A stretch of DNA of 43,016 nt from Castellaniella hirudinis_A (lineage in GTDB: Bacteria > Pseudomonadota > Gammaproteobacteria > Burkholderiales > Burkholderiaceae_B): assembly GCF_047468865.1 (NCBI RefSeq), contig NZ_JBLGTV010000019.1, positions 1 through 43,016 on the forward strand. The letters run 5' to 3'. Below the pieces are notes generated by a model. It was given only the letters and a program-made list of their open reading frames with translations, ran no database searches and was not told the origin of the DNA. Of this stretch, positions 17,045-26,231 are shown piece after piece; position 1 is the stretch's first letter; the number at the start of each line of letters is the position of its first letter. A program made the position numbers and the translations under genes.

Positions 17045-19084
17045 ATGAACCATACAACCTCGAAAGAACACACGGGCCGCTGCTCGCGCCTGGATGAGCG
17101 CGGCTTCGCGCCTGCGCTGATCAACTCCTTCATCAAGCTGGCGCCACAGCACATCATCAAGAATCCCGTGATGGCCGTGGTCTGGCTCGGTACGCTGGTA
17201 ACGGCGGTCGCCACCCTCGCGGGTTGGGCGCAACCCGGTTTCGGCTGGGCTGTGACCGTGATCCTGCTGATTACCGTGCTGTTCGGCAATTTCGCCGAAG
17301 CCGTGGCCGAATCCCGTGGACGCGGACAGGCGGCTTCTCTGCGTCGGGCCCGCAAGGATTTGATGGCTCGGCGGCTCGACACAGCGGGCGGAGAGAAGAC
17401 GGTGCCCGCCGCCGAGCTTCGCCCCGGCGATCTCGTCGTGGTCGAAGAAGGCCAGTTGGTTCCCGCCGATGGCGAAATCGTCGAAGGTCTGGCCACGATC
17501 AACGAAGCCGCCGTAACTGGCGAATCCGCGCCCGTGCTGCGCGAGGCCGGCACCGACCGTTCCGGTGTGATCGGCGGCACCAAGGTGCTGTCCGACCGCA
17601 TCGTGGTGCGCGTGACCGCCGATCCGGGCAACAGCTTCCTCGACCGCATGATCGCGCTGGTGGAGGGCTCTAACCGGCAGAAGACACCCAACGAGATTGC
17701 CCTGGGCATCCTGCTTGGCGTGATGACGCTGACCTTCCTGATCGTCGTCGTGACGCTGCCCTTCATTGGTGGCTTCGTCGGCGTCGAGATCAACGTCGTG
17801 CTGCTGGTCGCCCTGCTGGTGTGCCTGATCCCGACCACCATTGGCGGACTGCTTCCGGCGATTGGCATTGCCGGCATGAACCGCGCATTGCAGGCCAATG
17901 TGCTGGCCAAGTCCGGCAAGGCGGTGGAGGTCGCGGGCGACGTGGATGTGCTGCTGCTGGACAAGACCGGCACCATCACCCACGGCGACCGGCAGGCCAC
18001 CGCCTTCCACGCGCTGGCAGCGGTCGATGCCGCGCAACTGCGCCAGGCGGCCCTGCTGGCCTCGCTGGCGGACCCGACGCCGGAGGGCAAGTCCATCGTC
18101 AAACTCGCGCGCGGCAAGAACGAGAAGCTCGACGAGCCCGAAGGCGCCCACTTCGTGCCGTTCTCCGCACAGTCGCGCATGTCCGGTGTGGATCTGCCCG
18201 GCGAGCGCGTCATCCGAAAGGGGGCAATGGACGCGATCGCGCGGCATGTGCAAATGATGGGCGGCGTCGTCCCCGCCGAACTGGAGGCGCGTGTCGCGGA
18301 CGTTGCCCGCAAGGGCGCCACGCCGCTGGTGGTGAGTGAAGGCCGCCATGTGCTGGGCGTCATCGAGCTGTCCGATGTGATCAAGCACGGCATCAAGGAG
18401 CGCTTCGCCCGCCTGCGTGCGATGGGCGTCAAGACCGTCATGATCACGGGCGACAACCCGCTCACGGCGGCGAACATCGCGGCCGAGGCCGGTGTCGATG
18501 ACTACATCGCCGAGGCGCGCCCGGAAGACAAGCTCGCGCGCATCCGTGCCGAGCAGGGCGGGGGCCGCCTGGTGGCGATGGTGGGCGATGGCACCAACGA
18601 TGCGCCGGCGCTGGCGCAGGCCGACGTGGGCCTGGCCATGAACTCGGGGACGCAGGCGGCCAAGGAAGCCGGGAACATGGTCGATCTCGACTCCGACCCG
18701 GCCAAGCTGCTCGCGGTGGTGGAGATCGGCAAGCAACAGCTCATCACGCGCGGCGCGCTGACCACCTTCTCGCTGGCCAACGACGTGTCCAAGTATTTCG
18801 CCATCCTGCCGGCGCTGTTCGCCGCCACGATCCCGCAGATGGCGGCGCTGAACGTCATGAACCTGTCGAGTCCGACCAGTGCGGTGCTGTCGGCGCTGGT
18901 CTTCAACGCCATCATCATCCCGCTGCTGATCCCGTTGGCGCTGCGCGGCGTGCGCTTCAAGCCGTCGAGCGCGACGCAACTGCTGCGCAACAACATGCTG
19001 ATCTATGGCGTGGGCGGTGTCGTGCTTCCGTTCATTGCTATCAAGGCGATCGACGTCCTGATCTCCGCCTTGTTCTCTTTCTGA
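17045..19084 (+). CDS. kdpB: KdpB, P-type ATPase catalytic subunit
   Basis: KdpB hydrolyses ATP to drive K+ import through KdpA. The 679 residues are full length. The motifs are intact: actuator-loop TGES at 158-161, the phosphorylation motif DKTGT with Asp306, MITGDNPLTA, and the hinge GDGTNDAPALAQADVG. Ser161 corresponds to the E. coli KdpB serine (Ser162) whose phosphorylation inhibits the pump at high K+. The N-terminal extension contains DERGFAPALINSFIKLAPQHIIKNP, usual for KdpB. A long open frame on the opposite strand is only a GC-rich shadow. Confidence 0.97.
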   Translation: MNHTTSKEHTGRCSRLDERGFAPALINSFIKLAPQHIIKNPVMAVVWLGTLVTAVATLAGWAQPGFGWAVTVILLITVLFGNFAEAVAESRGRGQAASLRRARKDLMARRLDTAGGEKTVPAAELRPGDLVVVEEGQLVPADGEIVEGLATINEAAVTGESAPVLREAGTDRSGVIGGTKVLSDRIVVRVTADPGNSFLDRMIALVEGSNRQKTPNEIALGILLGVMTLTFLIVVVTLPFIGGFVGVEINVVLLVALLVCLIPTTIGGLLPAIGIAGMNRALQANVLAKSGKAVEVAGDVDVLLLDKTGTITHGDRQATAFHALAAVDAAQLRQAALLASLADPTPEGKSIVKLARGKNEKLDEPEGAHFVPFSAQSRMSGVDLPGERVIRKGAMDAIARHVQMMGGVVPAELEARVADVARKGATPLVVSEGRHVLGVIELSDVIKHGIKERFARLRAMGVKTVMITGDNPLTAANIAAEAGVDDYIAEARPEDKLARIRAEQGGGRLVAMVGDGTNDAPALAQADVGLAMNSGTQAAKEAGNMVDLDSDPAKLLAVVEIGKQQLITRGALTTFSLANDVSKYFAILPALFAATIPQMAALNVMNLSSPTSAVLSALVFNAIIIPLLIPLALRGVRFKPSSATQLLRNNMLIYGVGGVVLPFIAIKAIDVLISALFSF

Positions 19085-19094
19085 GGATTCGATC

Positions 19095-19754
19095 ATGTCT
19101 TCCCACAATGCAAACGTCGCTATCCGCACGCCGGGCGATTCGTCTTCGGCCATCTCCGACAAGGGCTTGCTTCGCGGCTCCATCGGACTGGCGATCATCG
19201 CCTTCCTCGGGCTAGGTCTAATCTATCCCCTCGCCGGAGTCGGGGTCGGCCAAGCCTTATTCAAGGACACCGCCAATGGCAGCCTGATCGAACGCGATGG
19301 CAAGGTCCTCGGCTCCTCGCTGGTGGCGCAGCCGTTCTCCGATGAACGTTACTTCCAGTCGCGCCCCTCTGCGGCCAACTACGATGCGATGGCCGTAGCC
19401 GGAAGCAACCAGGCACGTACCAACCCCGATCTGCGGCAGCGCCTCGACGAGACGCGAACCGCCGCGGCGAAGACTCATGGTGTCGATCCTTCAGCCATTC
19501 CGAGCGATCTGGTCACACAATCCGGCAGCGGCATCGACCCGCACATCAGTCCGCAAGCCGCTGCCATCCAGATTGATCGCGTGGCGCATGCGCGCGGCAT
19601 AGCTCGCGAAACAGTCGAAGGCTTGGTTGCCCGGCATACGGAGGGCAAGCAACTCGGCCTGCTGGGCCAACCTCGGGTGAATGTGCTTGAGCTGAATCTG
19701 GCGCTGGATGCTGTCGCTTCGCCGGCCCCGGAGGCGCCAGCGACTGCGCAATGA
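19095..19754 (+). CDS. kdpC: KdpC, potassium ATPase accessory subunit
   Basis: KdpC is the single-span subunit that stabilises KdpFABC and raises nucleotide affinity. Features seen are one N-terminal membrane helix (GSIGLAIIAFLGLGLIYPLAGV), the NGSLIERDGKVLGSSL segment, and FQSRPSAANYDAMAVAGSNQ, the family signature. At 219 residues it is longer than E. coli KdpC (about 190), mainly at both ends. The RBS GAGGAT lies 8 bases upstream. Its stop overlaps the next start (ATGA), coupling it to the EIIA-like gene. Confidence 0.96.
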   Translation: MSSHNANVAIRTPGDSSSAISDKGLLRGSIGLAIIAFLGLGLIYPLAGVGVGQALFKDTANGSLIERDGKVLGSSLVAQPFSDERYFQSRPSAANYDAMAVAGSNQARTNPDLRQRLDETRTAAAKTHGVDPSAIPSDLVTQSGSGIDPHISPQAAAIQIDRVAHARGIARETVEGLVARHTEGKQLGLLGQPRVNVLELNLALDAVASPAPEAPATAQ

Positions 19755-20206
19755 CTGTACTGGGCACCTACCTTCAGGCCGAGGACGTTCTCCTCGGTCT
19801 GAACGTTTCGGACAAGCGACAGTTGTTCCAGGCCATCGGCCTGCACACCGAGCGCATCGGCGGTTTGCCAACGGATGCTGTCGCTTCCGCCCTGATGCGG
19901 CGGGAACTGACGGGATCGACTGCATTGGGCCTCGGCGTCGCCATTCCCCACGCCAGGGTGAACATTCTGAAACGCATTCGCGCTCTGCACGTGCGTCTCG
20001 TGCCGGGGCTGGACTTCGATGCTCCTGACCACGAGCCAGTATCCGATGCCGTGGTGCTATTGGTTCCCAGCCCCGCAACCGGCGCGCATCTTGAGATTTT
20101 AGCCCATGCGGCTGCATTGTTCTCCGATAGTGGATTTCGAGCGGCCTTGCAAGCCCGTCATAACCCGGTTGAAATCAGGGCGCTATTTGATGACTGGGCT
20201 TCTTAG
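19751..20206 (+). CDS. PtsN-like EIIA protein inside the kdp operon
   Basis: This 151-residue protein has the PTS EIIA fold of the fructose/nitrogen type. The phosphorylatable histidine motif GVAIPHARV is intact (His67), as is the region LTGSTALGLG before it and the C-terminal ILAHAAALFSDSGFRAAL. In E. coli the unphosphorylated EIIA-Ntr (PtsN) binds KdpD and stimulates kdp expression. It also acts on the Trk K+ system. The ATG overlaps the kdpC stop and kdpD follows 92 bases later, so it is made with the pump and its sensor. A dedicated KdpD modulator is a strong inference. No other PTS genes are present, so phosphate would have to come from host NPr/EI-Ntr. Confidence 0.9.
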   Translation: MTVLGTYLQAEDVLLGLNVSDKRQLFQAIGLHTERIGGLPTDAVASALMRRELTGSTALGLGVAIPHARVNILKRIRALHVRLVPGLDFDAPDHEPVSDAVVLLVPSPATGAHLEILAHAAALFSDSGFRAALQARHNPVEIRALFDDWAS

Positions 20207-20298
20207 ACGAGGCAACGCCTTGTCCATAGCGCGGCGGGAACCATGGGTGGGCGAGGACGATATGCAGACAACGAAAATACTTTGAGGATGGCCTTGCC

Positions 20299-23040
20299 AT
20301 GGGAACCGAACATACGGGTCAAGCCGATGCCTTGCTGGGGGAAATCAAGCGCCAGACCGCAGGACGTCTGACGGTGTTCCTGGGCGCCGCCCCCGGTGTC
20401 GGCAAGACCTACGCGATGCTGGCGCGCGCACGCGAACTTCACCGCCAGGGGGTGGATGTCGTCATTGGCATTGTCGAGACACATGGCCGCAGCGAGACCC
20501 AGACCATGGTCGAAGGCCTGCCGCTGTTGCCTCGCAAGCAGGTCGAATACCAGGGACTGCACCTGGAGGAGATGGACCTGGACGGGCTGCTGGCGCGCAA
20601 GCCGGCGATCGCGCTGGTCGATGAGCTGGCCCATCGCAACGCTCCCGGAAGCCGTCATGAGCGGCGCTGGCAGGATGTGGAGGAATTGCTCAACGCTGGT
20701 ATCGACGTTTACACCACGGTCAATATCCAGCATCTGGAAAGTCTGAACGACGTGGTGCACCAGATCACCGGCATCCGGGTGAGCGAGACTGTTCCCGACG
20801 CCGTTTTCGAGCGCCTGCGTGACATCCGCCTGGTCGATTTGCCTGCGCGCGAACTGATCGAACGCCTGAACGATGGCAAGGTGTATCTGCCTGAGCAGGC
20901 CGCCCAGGCGCTGCAGGCGTTCTTCTCGCCGTCGAATCTCACCGCTCTGCGCGAGCTGGCGATGCAGACCGTGGCCGATCACGTCGATGCCGACCTGCGC
21001 GAGACGCGCGCGGCGCGCGGCCTGGAAGGCATTTCCATCCAGCGCCATGTGCTGATCGCCATTGATGGCCGGGGGCAGTCGGAATACCTCGTGAGAGCGG
21101 GGGCTCGAATCGCCGAGCGCCGAGGCGCTCCCTGGTCGGTGGTCACAGTGGAGACCGGGCGCTCGGCCGATGCCGCCTTGCACACTGACGACCTTGACCG
21201 GGCGGCTCCCACGCTCAATATGGTTGCGCGTGCGGAGCAGCAACGCTTGACTGAGATCGACAAGGCATTCGCGTTGGCGCGCAACCTGGGCGGCGAGACG
21301 GAAGTGCTGCACAACACCGACGTTACCCAGGCACTACTCGATGCCGCGGAGGCGCGCGGTGCAAGATCCATCGTGATCGGCCGCACGCGCGAGCGCCCCA
21401 TCGCCCGTATCTTCAATCGCACGCTGACGCAGCAGCTGTTGCAGCGCGGCGCACGCTACGAGCTGACGATCGTCAGCACGCCGCAGGCCCGCCGGCGGGC
21501 AATGGAATTGCAGAGTCTCGCGAGCGGTCGCCTCACGGCACGGGAGATCGTGCTGATCCTGCTCGCCAGCGCCGGCGCCGTCGGCGCGGCGGCCTTGGCC
21601 GAGCGCGCGCTGGGCTTGCAGGACCTGTCTCTGATCTTTCTCGTGGCCGTCATGCTTGTCGCCTCACGGACACGCATGCTTTCGGCCGTCATCACCGCCG
21701 CGCTGTGCTTCTTGGCATACAACTTCTTCTTCATTGAGCCGCGTTACACCTTCCTTATCAGTGCTCACCGCGGCGTGGCTACCGTATTGCTGTTCCTGGC
21801 GGCGGCCCTGATCGCAGGGCGCTTGGCCTCGCAACTACGCAGGCAAGTTGTGGCGTTGCGAGCAGCGAACACGCATGCGACAGCCATGCAGAACCTGGGG
21901 CGCCATCTTGCCAAGGCGGCCGATCTCGGGCAGGTCATCGCATCAGGTTCATCGGTTCTACAATCGACCTTGCACGCCGAGGCGTGGATGCGCATCAATG
22001 GCGAGGCCGGCCCCGCCACCGCTGTGAACCATCTGACCGAGAAGGACCTGATGGCGGCCGACTGGACGCAGCAGCACGGGCAGGCGAGCGGGCGCTACAC
22101 GGACACCCTGACCAATTCATCCTGGTTGTTTCTGCCGGTGCGCTCGGACAAAGACACGCTGGGTGTGGCCGGATTGAGGTTCCCGTCGGGCATGGGGCGT
22201 CTTTCGTTCGAGCAGCGCCGCCTGGCTGAAAGCATGGTGGAGGACATTGGTCAGGCCGCCCAGCGCACACGGCTAGTGTCGGAACTGGAGGAAGCGCGCG
22301 TCACTGGAGAGACGGAGCGCCTGCGGTCTGCGCTGCTGTCGTCGGTGTCGCACGACCTGCGTTCGCCTTTGTCCTCGATAATTGGCGCGGCGGACAGCCT
22401 AGCTCGCTACGGCAAGGATATGGGGTTGGAGGATCAGCAAAGCCTGCTGGAGACCATCCATGTGGAAGGCGAGCGCCTGGATCGGTACATCCAGAACCTG
22501 CTCGACATGACCCGGCTCGGGCAGCAGGGACTGACGCTGACACGCGACTGGATCGGCATCGACGAGCTGGTGGGCTCGGCGTCCCGGCGCCTACAACGGT
22601 ACGAGCCCGACGCCCGCATCGAGCACGACATTCCACCGGACCTGCCTCCGATCCATGTCCACCCCGCGCTCATCGAGCAGGCTTTGTTCAACGTCATGGA
22701 GAACGCGGCGAAGTTCTCCCCTCCGGGGGTGCCTCTCAAGGTGCAGATTCGACGGACAGAGGACGATCAACTGCGGATCGACATCTCGGATCGAGGACCG
22801 GGCATTCCAGAGGAAGAACGACGGCGCATCTTCGATATGTTCTACAGCGTCGAACTTGGCGACCGAGGCAAGCAGGGAACCGGCCTAGGATTGACGATCG
22901 TCCAAGGTATCGTAGGTGCCCACATGGGCAGTGTCGAGGCGCGGCCTGGCCCGGAAGGCCGCGGAACTACCATCCGCCTGACCTTGCCTTGGGGCGGATA
23001 CGCGAATCAGGAGGCGAAAGAACATGATGGGACGTCCTAG
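20299..23040 (+). CDS. kdpD: KdpD, potassium-responsive sensor histidine kinase
   Basis: This is a full-length 913-residue KdpD. Domains in order: the N-terminal KdpD domain with Walker A GAAPGVGKT (residues 29-37), a universal-stress-protein-like domain at about 245-375 with GARSIVIGRTRERPIARIF, and four membrane helices at about 410-510. A GAF-like region follows at about 525-660. The kinase core has phospho-acceptor His685 (SVSHDLRSPLSS), the N box VMENAAKF, and the G boxes DRGPGIPEEER and GTGLGLTIVQG. It senses K+ limitation and phosphorylates KdpE. It overlaps kdpE by 17 bases. All catalytic motifs are present. Confidence 0.97.
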   Translation: MGTEHTGQADALLGEIKRQTAGRLTVFLGAAPGVGKTYAMLARARELHRQGVDVVIGIVETHGRSETQTMVEGLPLLPRKQVEYQGLHLEEMDLDGLLARKPAIALVDELAHRNAPGSRHERRWQDVEELLNAGIDVYTTVNIQHLESLNDVVHQITGIRVSETVPDAVFERLRDIRLVDLPARELIERLNDGKVYLPEQAAQALQAFFSPSNLTALRELAMQTVADHVDADLRETRAARGLEGISIQRHVLIAIDGRGQSEYLVRAGARIAERRGAPWSVVTVETGRSADAALHTDDLDRAAPTLNMVARAEQQRLTEIDKAFALARNLGGETEVLHNTDVTQALLDAAEARGARSIVIGRTRERPIARIFNRTLTQQLLQRGARYELTIVSTPQARRRAMELQSLASGRLTAREIVLILLASAGAVGAAALAERALGLQDLSLIFLVAVMLVASRTRMLSAVITAALCFLAYNFFFIEPRYTFLISAHRGVATVLLFLAAALIAGRLASQLRRQVVALRAANTHATAMQNLGRHLAKAADLGQVIASGSSVLQSTLHAEAWMRINGEAGPATAVNHLTEKDLMAADWTQQHGQASGRYTDTLTNSSWLFLPVRSDKDTLGVAGLRFPSGMGRLSFEQRRLAESMVEDIGQAAQRTRLVSELEEARVTGETERLRSALLSSVSHDLRSPLSSIIGAADSLARYGKDMGLEDQQSLLETIHVEGERLDRYIQNLLDMTRLGQQGLTLTRDWIGIDELVGSASRRLQRYEPDARIEHDIPPDLPPIHVHPALIEQALFNVMENAAKFSPPGVPLKVQIRRTEDDQLRIDISDRGPGIPEEERRRIFDMFYSVELGDRGKQGTGLGLTIVQGIVGAHMGSVEARPGPEGRGTTIRLTLPWGGYANQEAKEHDGTS

Positions 23041-23758
23041 TGAATCGAATCAGGGCGCGCAGGCCGCCAGGATTCTCGTCGTCGATGACGAACCGCAGAT
23101 CCGCAAGTTCATCGACATCAGCTTGCGCTCGCAAGGCTACGCGACCCTGCTGGCGGGAACAGGCCGGGAGGGCCTGACGCTGCTGGCCAGCAAGGGGGCC
23201 GATCTTGTCGTCTTGGATCTGGGGTTGCCGGATATCGACGGGAAGGATGTACTCAAGGAGCTACGGCAATGGTCGCGCGTGCCCGTCATCGTGCTGACGG
23301 TACGCTCCGGCGAGGAGGAAAAGGTGGCTTTGCTGGATGCGGGAGCCAACGACTACGTGACCAAACCGTTCGGTGTCGAGGAACTGATGGCACGCATTCG
23401 CGCGTTCCTGCGCACGGTGGCGACAGGGACGGAAGATGGCCCGATCTACGACGACGGGACTCTCCGAATCGACCTGGCGCAACGGGAAGTGGCCGTTCAT
23501 GGAGAAGCCGTCACGCTGAGCCGCAAGGAGTTCTCTCTGCTGGCCTTGCTGGTCCGGCAGCCGGGACGGCTGGTGACGCAGGCGCAGATACTGCGGGAGA
23601 TGTGGGGGCCGACGCACGAGGAAGATACCCACTACCTGCGCATTCTCGTGGGCAAGTTGCGCCACAAGCTGGGGGACGATGCCTCCGCTCCTCGCTACAT
23701 CGTCACTGAACCTGGGGTTGGGTTGAGGTTTGTCTCGAAGGAACAGCAGCCGGCCTGA
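23024..23758 (+). CDS. kdpE: KdpE, OmpR-family response regulator
   Basis: This is a 244-residue response regulator. The receiver domain has the acidic pair Asp21/Asp22, phospho-acceptor Asp65 (VVLDLGLPDIDG) and the conserved Lys in YVTKPFGVEEL. The C-terminal winged-helix DNA-binding domain ends in RYIVTEPGVGLRF. AGGAGG sits 9 bases before the first ATG at 23024, which supports this start. It overlaps the end of kdpD. It should activate the locus, and the phased 9-mer repeats at 14340-14505 are candidate sites. The cargo ends here, 42 bases from the convergent relaxase gene. Confidence 0.96.
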   Translation: MMGRPSESNQGAQAARILVVDDEPQIRKFIDISLRSQGYATLLAGTGREGLTLLASKGADLVVLDLGLPDIDGKDVLKELRQWSRVPVIVLTVRSGEEEKVALLDAGANDYVTKPFGVEELMARIRAFLRTVATGTEDGPIYDDGTLRIDLAQREVAVHGEAVTLSRKEFSLLALLVRQPGRLVTQAQILREMWGPTHEEDTHYLRILVGKLRHKLGDDASAPRYIVTEPGVGLRFVSKEQQPA

Positions 23759-23800
23759 CTCGTTCGCCGGGGATGTCCAAAGTGGCGTTGCGGGTACGGC

Positions 23801-25783
23801 TCACCCCAGGGCCGGTCCACGCTGCCGTCCGATCTCCCAAGACACTCCGCCGCCGCGCACCGTCGCGGCGAGCTGCTGCCCAAACTGCTGTTCGATGATG
23901 GGCCGCCACGGCACGAGGCTGAACCCCATGCCGTCATCGAGCATCGCATAGCGACCGCTGGCGAGCATCACGGAACGCCGGTAGATGCCGGCCACCCGCT
24001 GCCCGTCGGCCATAGGTCGATGCTCCAGGCCGGTTTCGGCAGCAATGTCCTTGGTGGCCTGCGCCAGTTCCCGATTGCGCAGCGTGCCCAGCAGGTTGCG
24101 GACGAGGATCACGCGCTGGCCGCGCTTCTCGGCCAGCCCCTGTTCGGCCAGAAAGTCGGCGCGCTGCTGTAGCGCGTCCTTGACCTCGCCACCAAAGCCC
24201 AGGTCGCCCAGCCCCGATCCGCCGCCGATCAACTGCTGGTCGAGCCAGGTGGCCCCGATCACGCGCGTCTGCCGCTCGATCGGCAGGTGCGATTTCAGCT
24301 CCACCGCCACACCGCTCAGCCGTTGTGCGTCGTACTGGCGGCCACGCTCGGTCAGGTCGTCCGGCACCTTCCATAGTCCCTCGGTCACACGCTCCACGAT
24401 GCCCGCGCGGCGTAGGGCTTCCAGTCGGCGGACGTGGGCGGCGACAACCTCCTGTGGGTCGCGGCCAGCCTTGGCCCGGCCTTGTTCGATCGCCAGGTGA
24501 TGATCGGTTCGGTAAAGGCCGTCGCTCGCCAGCGCGGCGATGTTCTTGTCGGCGGCGCGAACTTCGGCGGCACTGCGCACCTCCACCACCGCGCCGGTGG
24601 GATAGTTCGCCGGCTCGTCGCGGGTGTTCAGCGCGACGTAGTGGGCCTTGCCGTCCACCCCGTCGATGACCAGATAGCCGTGGTCGTGCAGCTCGTCGGC
24701 CAGCCCCTTCGCAGCCACGCGGCCGACGATGGTGCGGCCATCCTCGCTCGGCTCGAACACCGCCAGCTCGCGCGGCTGGCCGCTCATGGCCCGCTGCATC
24801 GTGCGGATGATGTCGCCACGCTCGCCCAAGGCGCGCAAGGTCTTCTCGGCATCGGCATGGATGGCCCAGGTGCCGGGCTGCATCTCGTCGGCCAGGCCCA
24901 GGCGCTGCAAGCGTTGCAGGCGACCGATCAGCAGCAGGCGCTGGCGTTGCAGCCGGGGTTCGTTGAAGCGTTCGAGCTGCACCCGGCCATCGTCGTCAGC
25001 CTCGCGTTGCAGCGTGCGATCCAGGCTCGTCCACCGCTCCTGCTCCACTTCCCGTTGCAAGGTCTGCTGGATCTCCAGTTCGGTGCGCGGCCCCAGCCAT
25101 TCCGTCGCCAGTTCGGCAGCGCGATGGCGGAAGCCATCGGCGATGTAGTCGCTGGCGATGATGAGGTCTTTGCCGGTGTCGTCGCGTCCGCGCACGATCA
25201 GGTGGGTGTGCGGGTTATCGGTATTCCAGTGATCGACCGCCACCCAATCCAGGCGCGTGCCCAGGTCGGCTTCCATGCGGTTCGCCAGATGCCGGGTGTA
25301 GGTGCGCAGGTCGTCCAGCTCGGCGCCGTCCTCCGGTGAGACGATGAAGCGGAAATGGTGCCGGTCGTCGGCGGCCCGCTCCTTGAAGGCATCAAGGTCG
25401 GCTTCGTCGGTCTGCGGCCCGTAGGCCCGGCCCGGCTCGCCATCGCGGCCCACGCCGTCGCGTTCGATGTAGCGCAGGTGCTTGGCGAGCGACTGCGGGC
25501 TGGTCTGGTGCTGGTTGACCAGCAGCGTCTTGATGGTCACGCGCCGCGACATGGGCGTCAGCTTCGCGCCCGCGAAGCGCGCCGCCGTGTGGCCGCGTCC
25601 CAGACGCGAGCTGGGCCGATGGCCGGTTCCAGCGCCCTTGCCAGCTCCCCCAGGACGGCGCACCGAGGATTTGCCGCTGCTGGCCTTGCCTGCCTGCTTG
25701 AGCACCTTGGAAACGAAGCTCTGGCCCCGGCTCTTCGGGGCGCTGGGACGGATGCGGAAATCGTCGTCGCGGCGGTCGCTCAT
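23801..25783 (-). CDS. rlxS: VirD2-type relaxase with DUF3363 domain
   Basis: This 660-residue relaxase nicks oriT and leads the strand through the channel. The start at 25783 (MSDRRDDDFRIRPSAPKSRG) has GGGAG in front. The frame is open to 26158, but that extension looks noncoding. The relaxase domain (about residues 75-225) has RRVTIKTLLVNQ, HHFRFIVSPEDG, and the metal-binding histidine motif in DHWNTDNPHTHLIVRG (His192, His194). A long C-terminal part matches the DUF3363 region that accompanies these relaxases in Tn4371-type ICEs. The gene is convergent with kdpE. The symbol follows usage in related ICEs. Confidence 0.92.
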   Translation of the reverse strand: MSDRRDDDFRIRPSAPKSRGQSFVSKVLKQAGKASSGKSSVRRPGGAGKGAGTGHRPSSRLGRGHTAARFAGAKLTPMSRRVTIKTLLVNQHQTSPQSLAKHLRYIERDGVGRDGEPGRAYGPQTDEADLDAFKERAADDRHHFRFIVSPEDGAELDDLRTYTRHLANRMEADLGTRLDWVAVDHWNTDNPHTHLIVRGRDDTGKDLIIASDYIADGFRHRAAELATEWLGPRTELEIQQTLQREVEQERWTSLDRTLQREADDDGRVQLERFNEPRLQRQRLLLIGRLQRLQRLGLADEMQPGTWAIHADAEKTLRALGERGDIIRTMQRAMSGQPRELAVFEPSEDGRTIVGRVAAKGLADELHDHGYLVIDGVDGKAHYVALNTRDEPANYPTGAVVEVRSAAEVRAADKNIAALASDGLYRTDHHLAIEQGRAKAGRDPQEVVAAHVRRLEALRRAGIVERVTEGLWKVPDDLTERGRQYDAQRLSGVAVELKSHLPIERQTRVIGATWLDQQLIGGGSGLGDLGFGGEVKDALQQRADFLAEQGLAEKRGQRVILVRNLLGTLRNRELAQATKDIAAETGLEHRPMADGQRVAGIYRRSVMLASGRYAMLDDGMGFSLVPWRPIIEQQFGQQLAATVRGGGVSWEIGRQRGPALG

Positions 25784-26231
25784 GGCTGCGCTCCCTGCAA
25801 GCTCTGGCGTGTCTGGTCGTGCGAAGCACGCGGACATGCCTGCATTGGCGCGGGCCTCGCGCCCCACCCGGCACGGCGGCGAAGCCGCTCCGTGCCGCGC
25901 CACCCCCATGTGCAGACAGGCTTTCGACGCGGCCCGGTGCCGCGTCCTTTTGTCTTGCCTTCCGCCTTTGCCCTTCGCTGTCGCTCCGGGCGTCGGCGGC
26001 CCGACGGCGCTGCGCTGCTTGCAGCCAGCCCGCCGGCGAACGCGCCAATGGCCGCAGGCCGGGCGCGTTCGAGGCAAGACGCCTGCACGTTGGACGGCTG
26101 CGCCGGATGTTGCGCGAAGCGCGGCGCGAATGCGCCCGCGCTGCACGCGCGACGACACCGCAGCAGCAGCCGGAACGACATGCCCGATGGCACGATGAGA
26201 TGCACGGCAACGTGCAGCGAATCGGCGGCCA
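25784..26231. other. noncoding region between traF and the relaxase gene, oriT candidate
   Basis: These 448 bases hold no convincing gene; the long frames here have atypical, Arg-rich translations. They contain a hairpin at 25869-25897 (8-bp stem plus an inner 4-bp stem). A perfect 9-bp inverted repeat lies at 26038-26046 and 26062-26070, with a smaller GGCC/GGCC hairpin in its loop. oriT usually lies next to the relaxase gene and has such inverted repeats, so this is the best candidate in the window. The nick site cannot be named. Confidence 0.45.

Noticed and set aside
16976..19198. 740-residue open frame opposite kdpB
   Set aside because: It is antisense to an intact, well-conserved P-type ATPase and rich in His/Arg/Asp with no motif.
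23759..23800. Terminator between convergent kdpE and relaxase genes
   Set aside because: Only 42 bases, with no stem of useful length and no T run on either strand.
25784..26158. 125-residue N-terminal extension of the relaxase
   Set aside because: The translation is Arg/Pro/Cys-rich without similarity to relaxases. MSDRRDDDF at 25783 has its own ribosome site.
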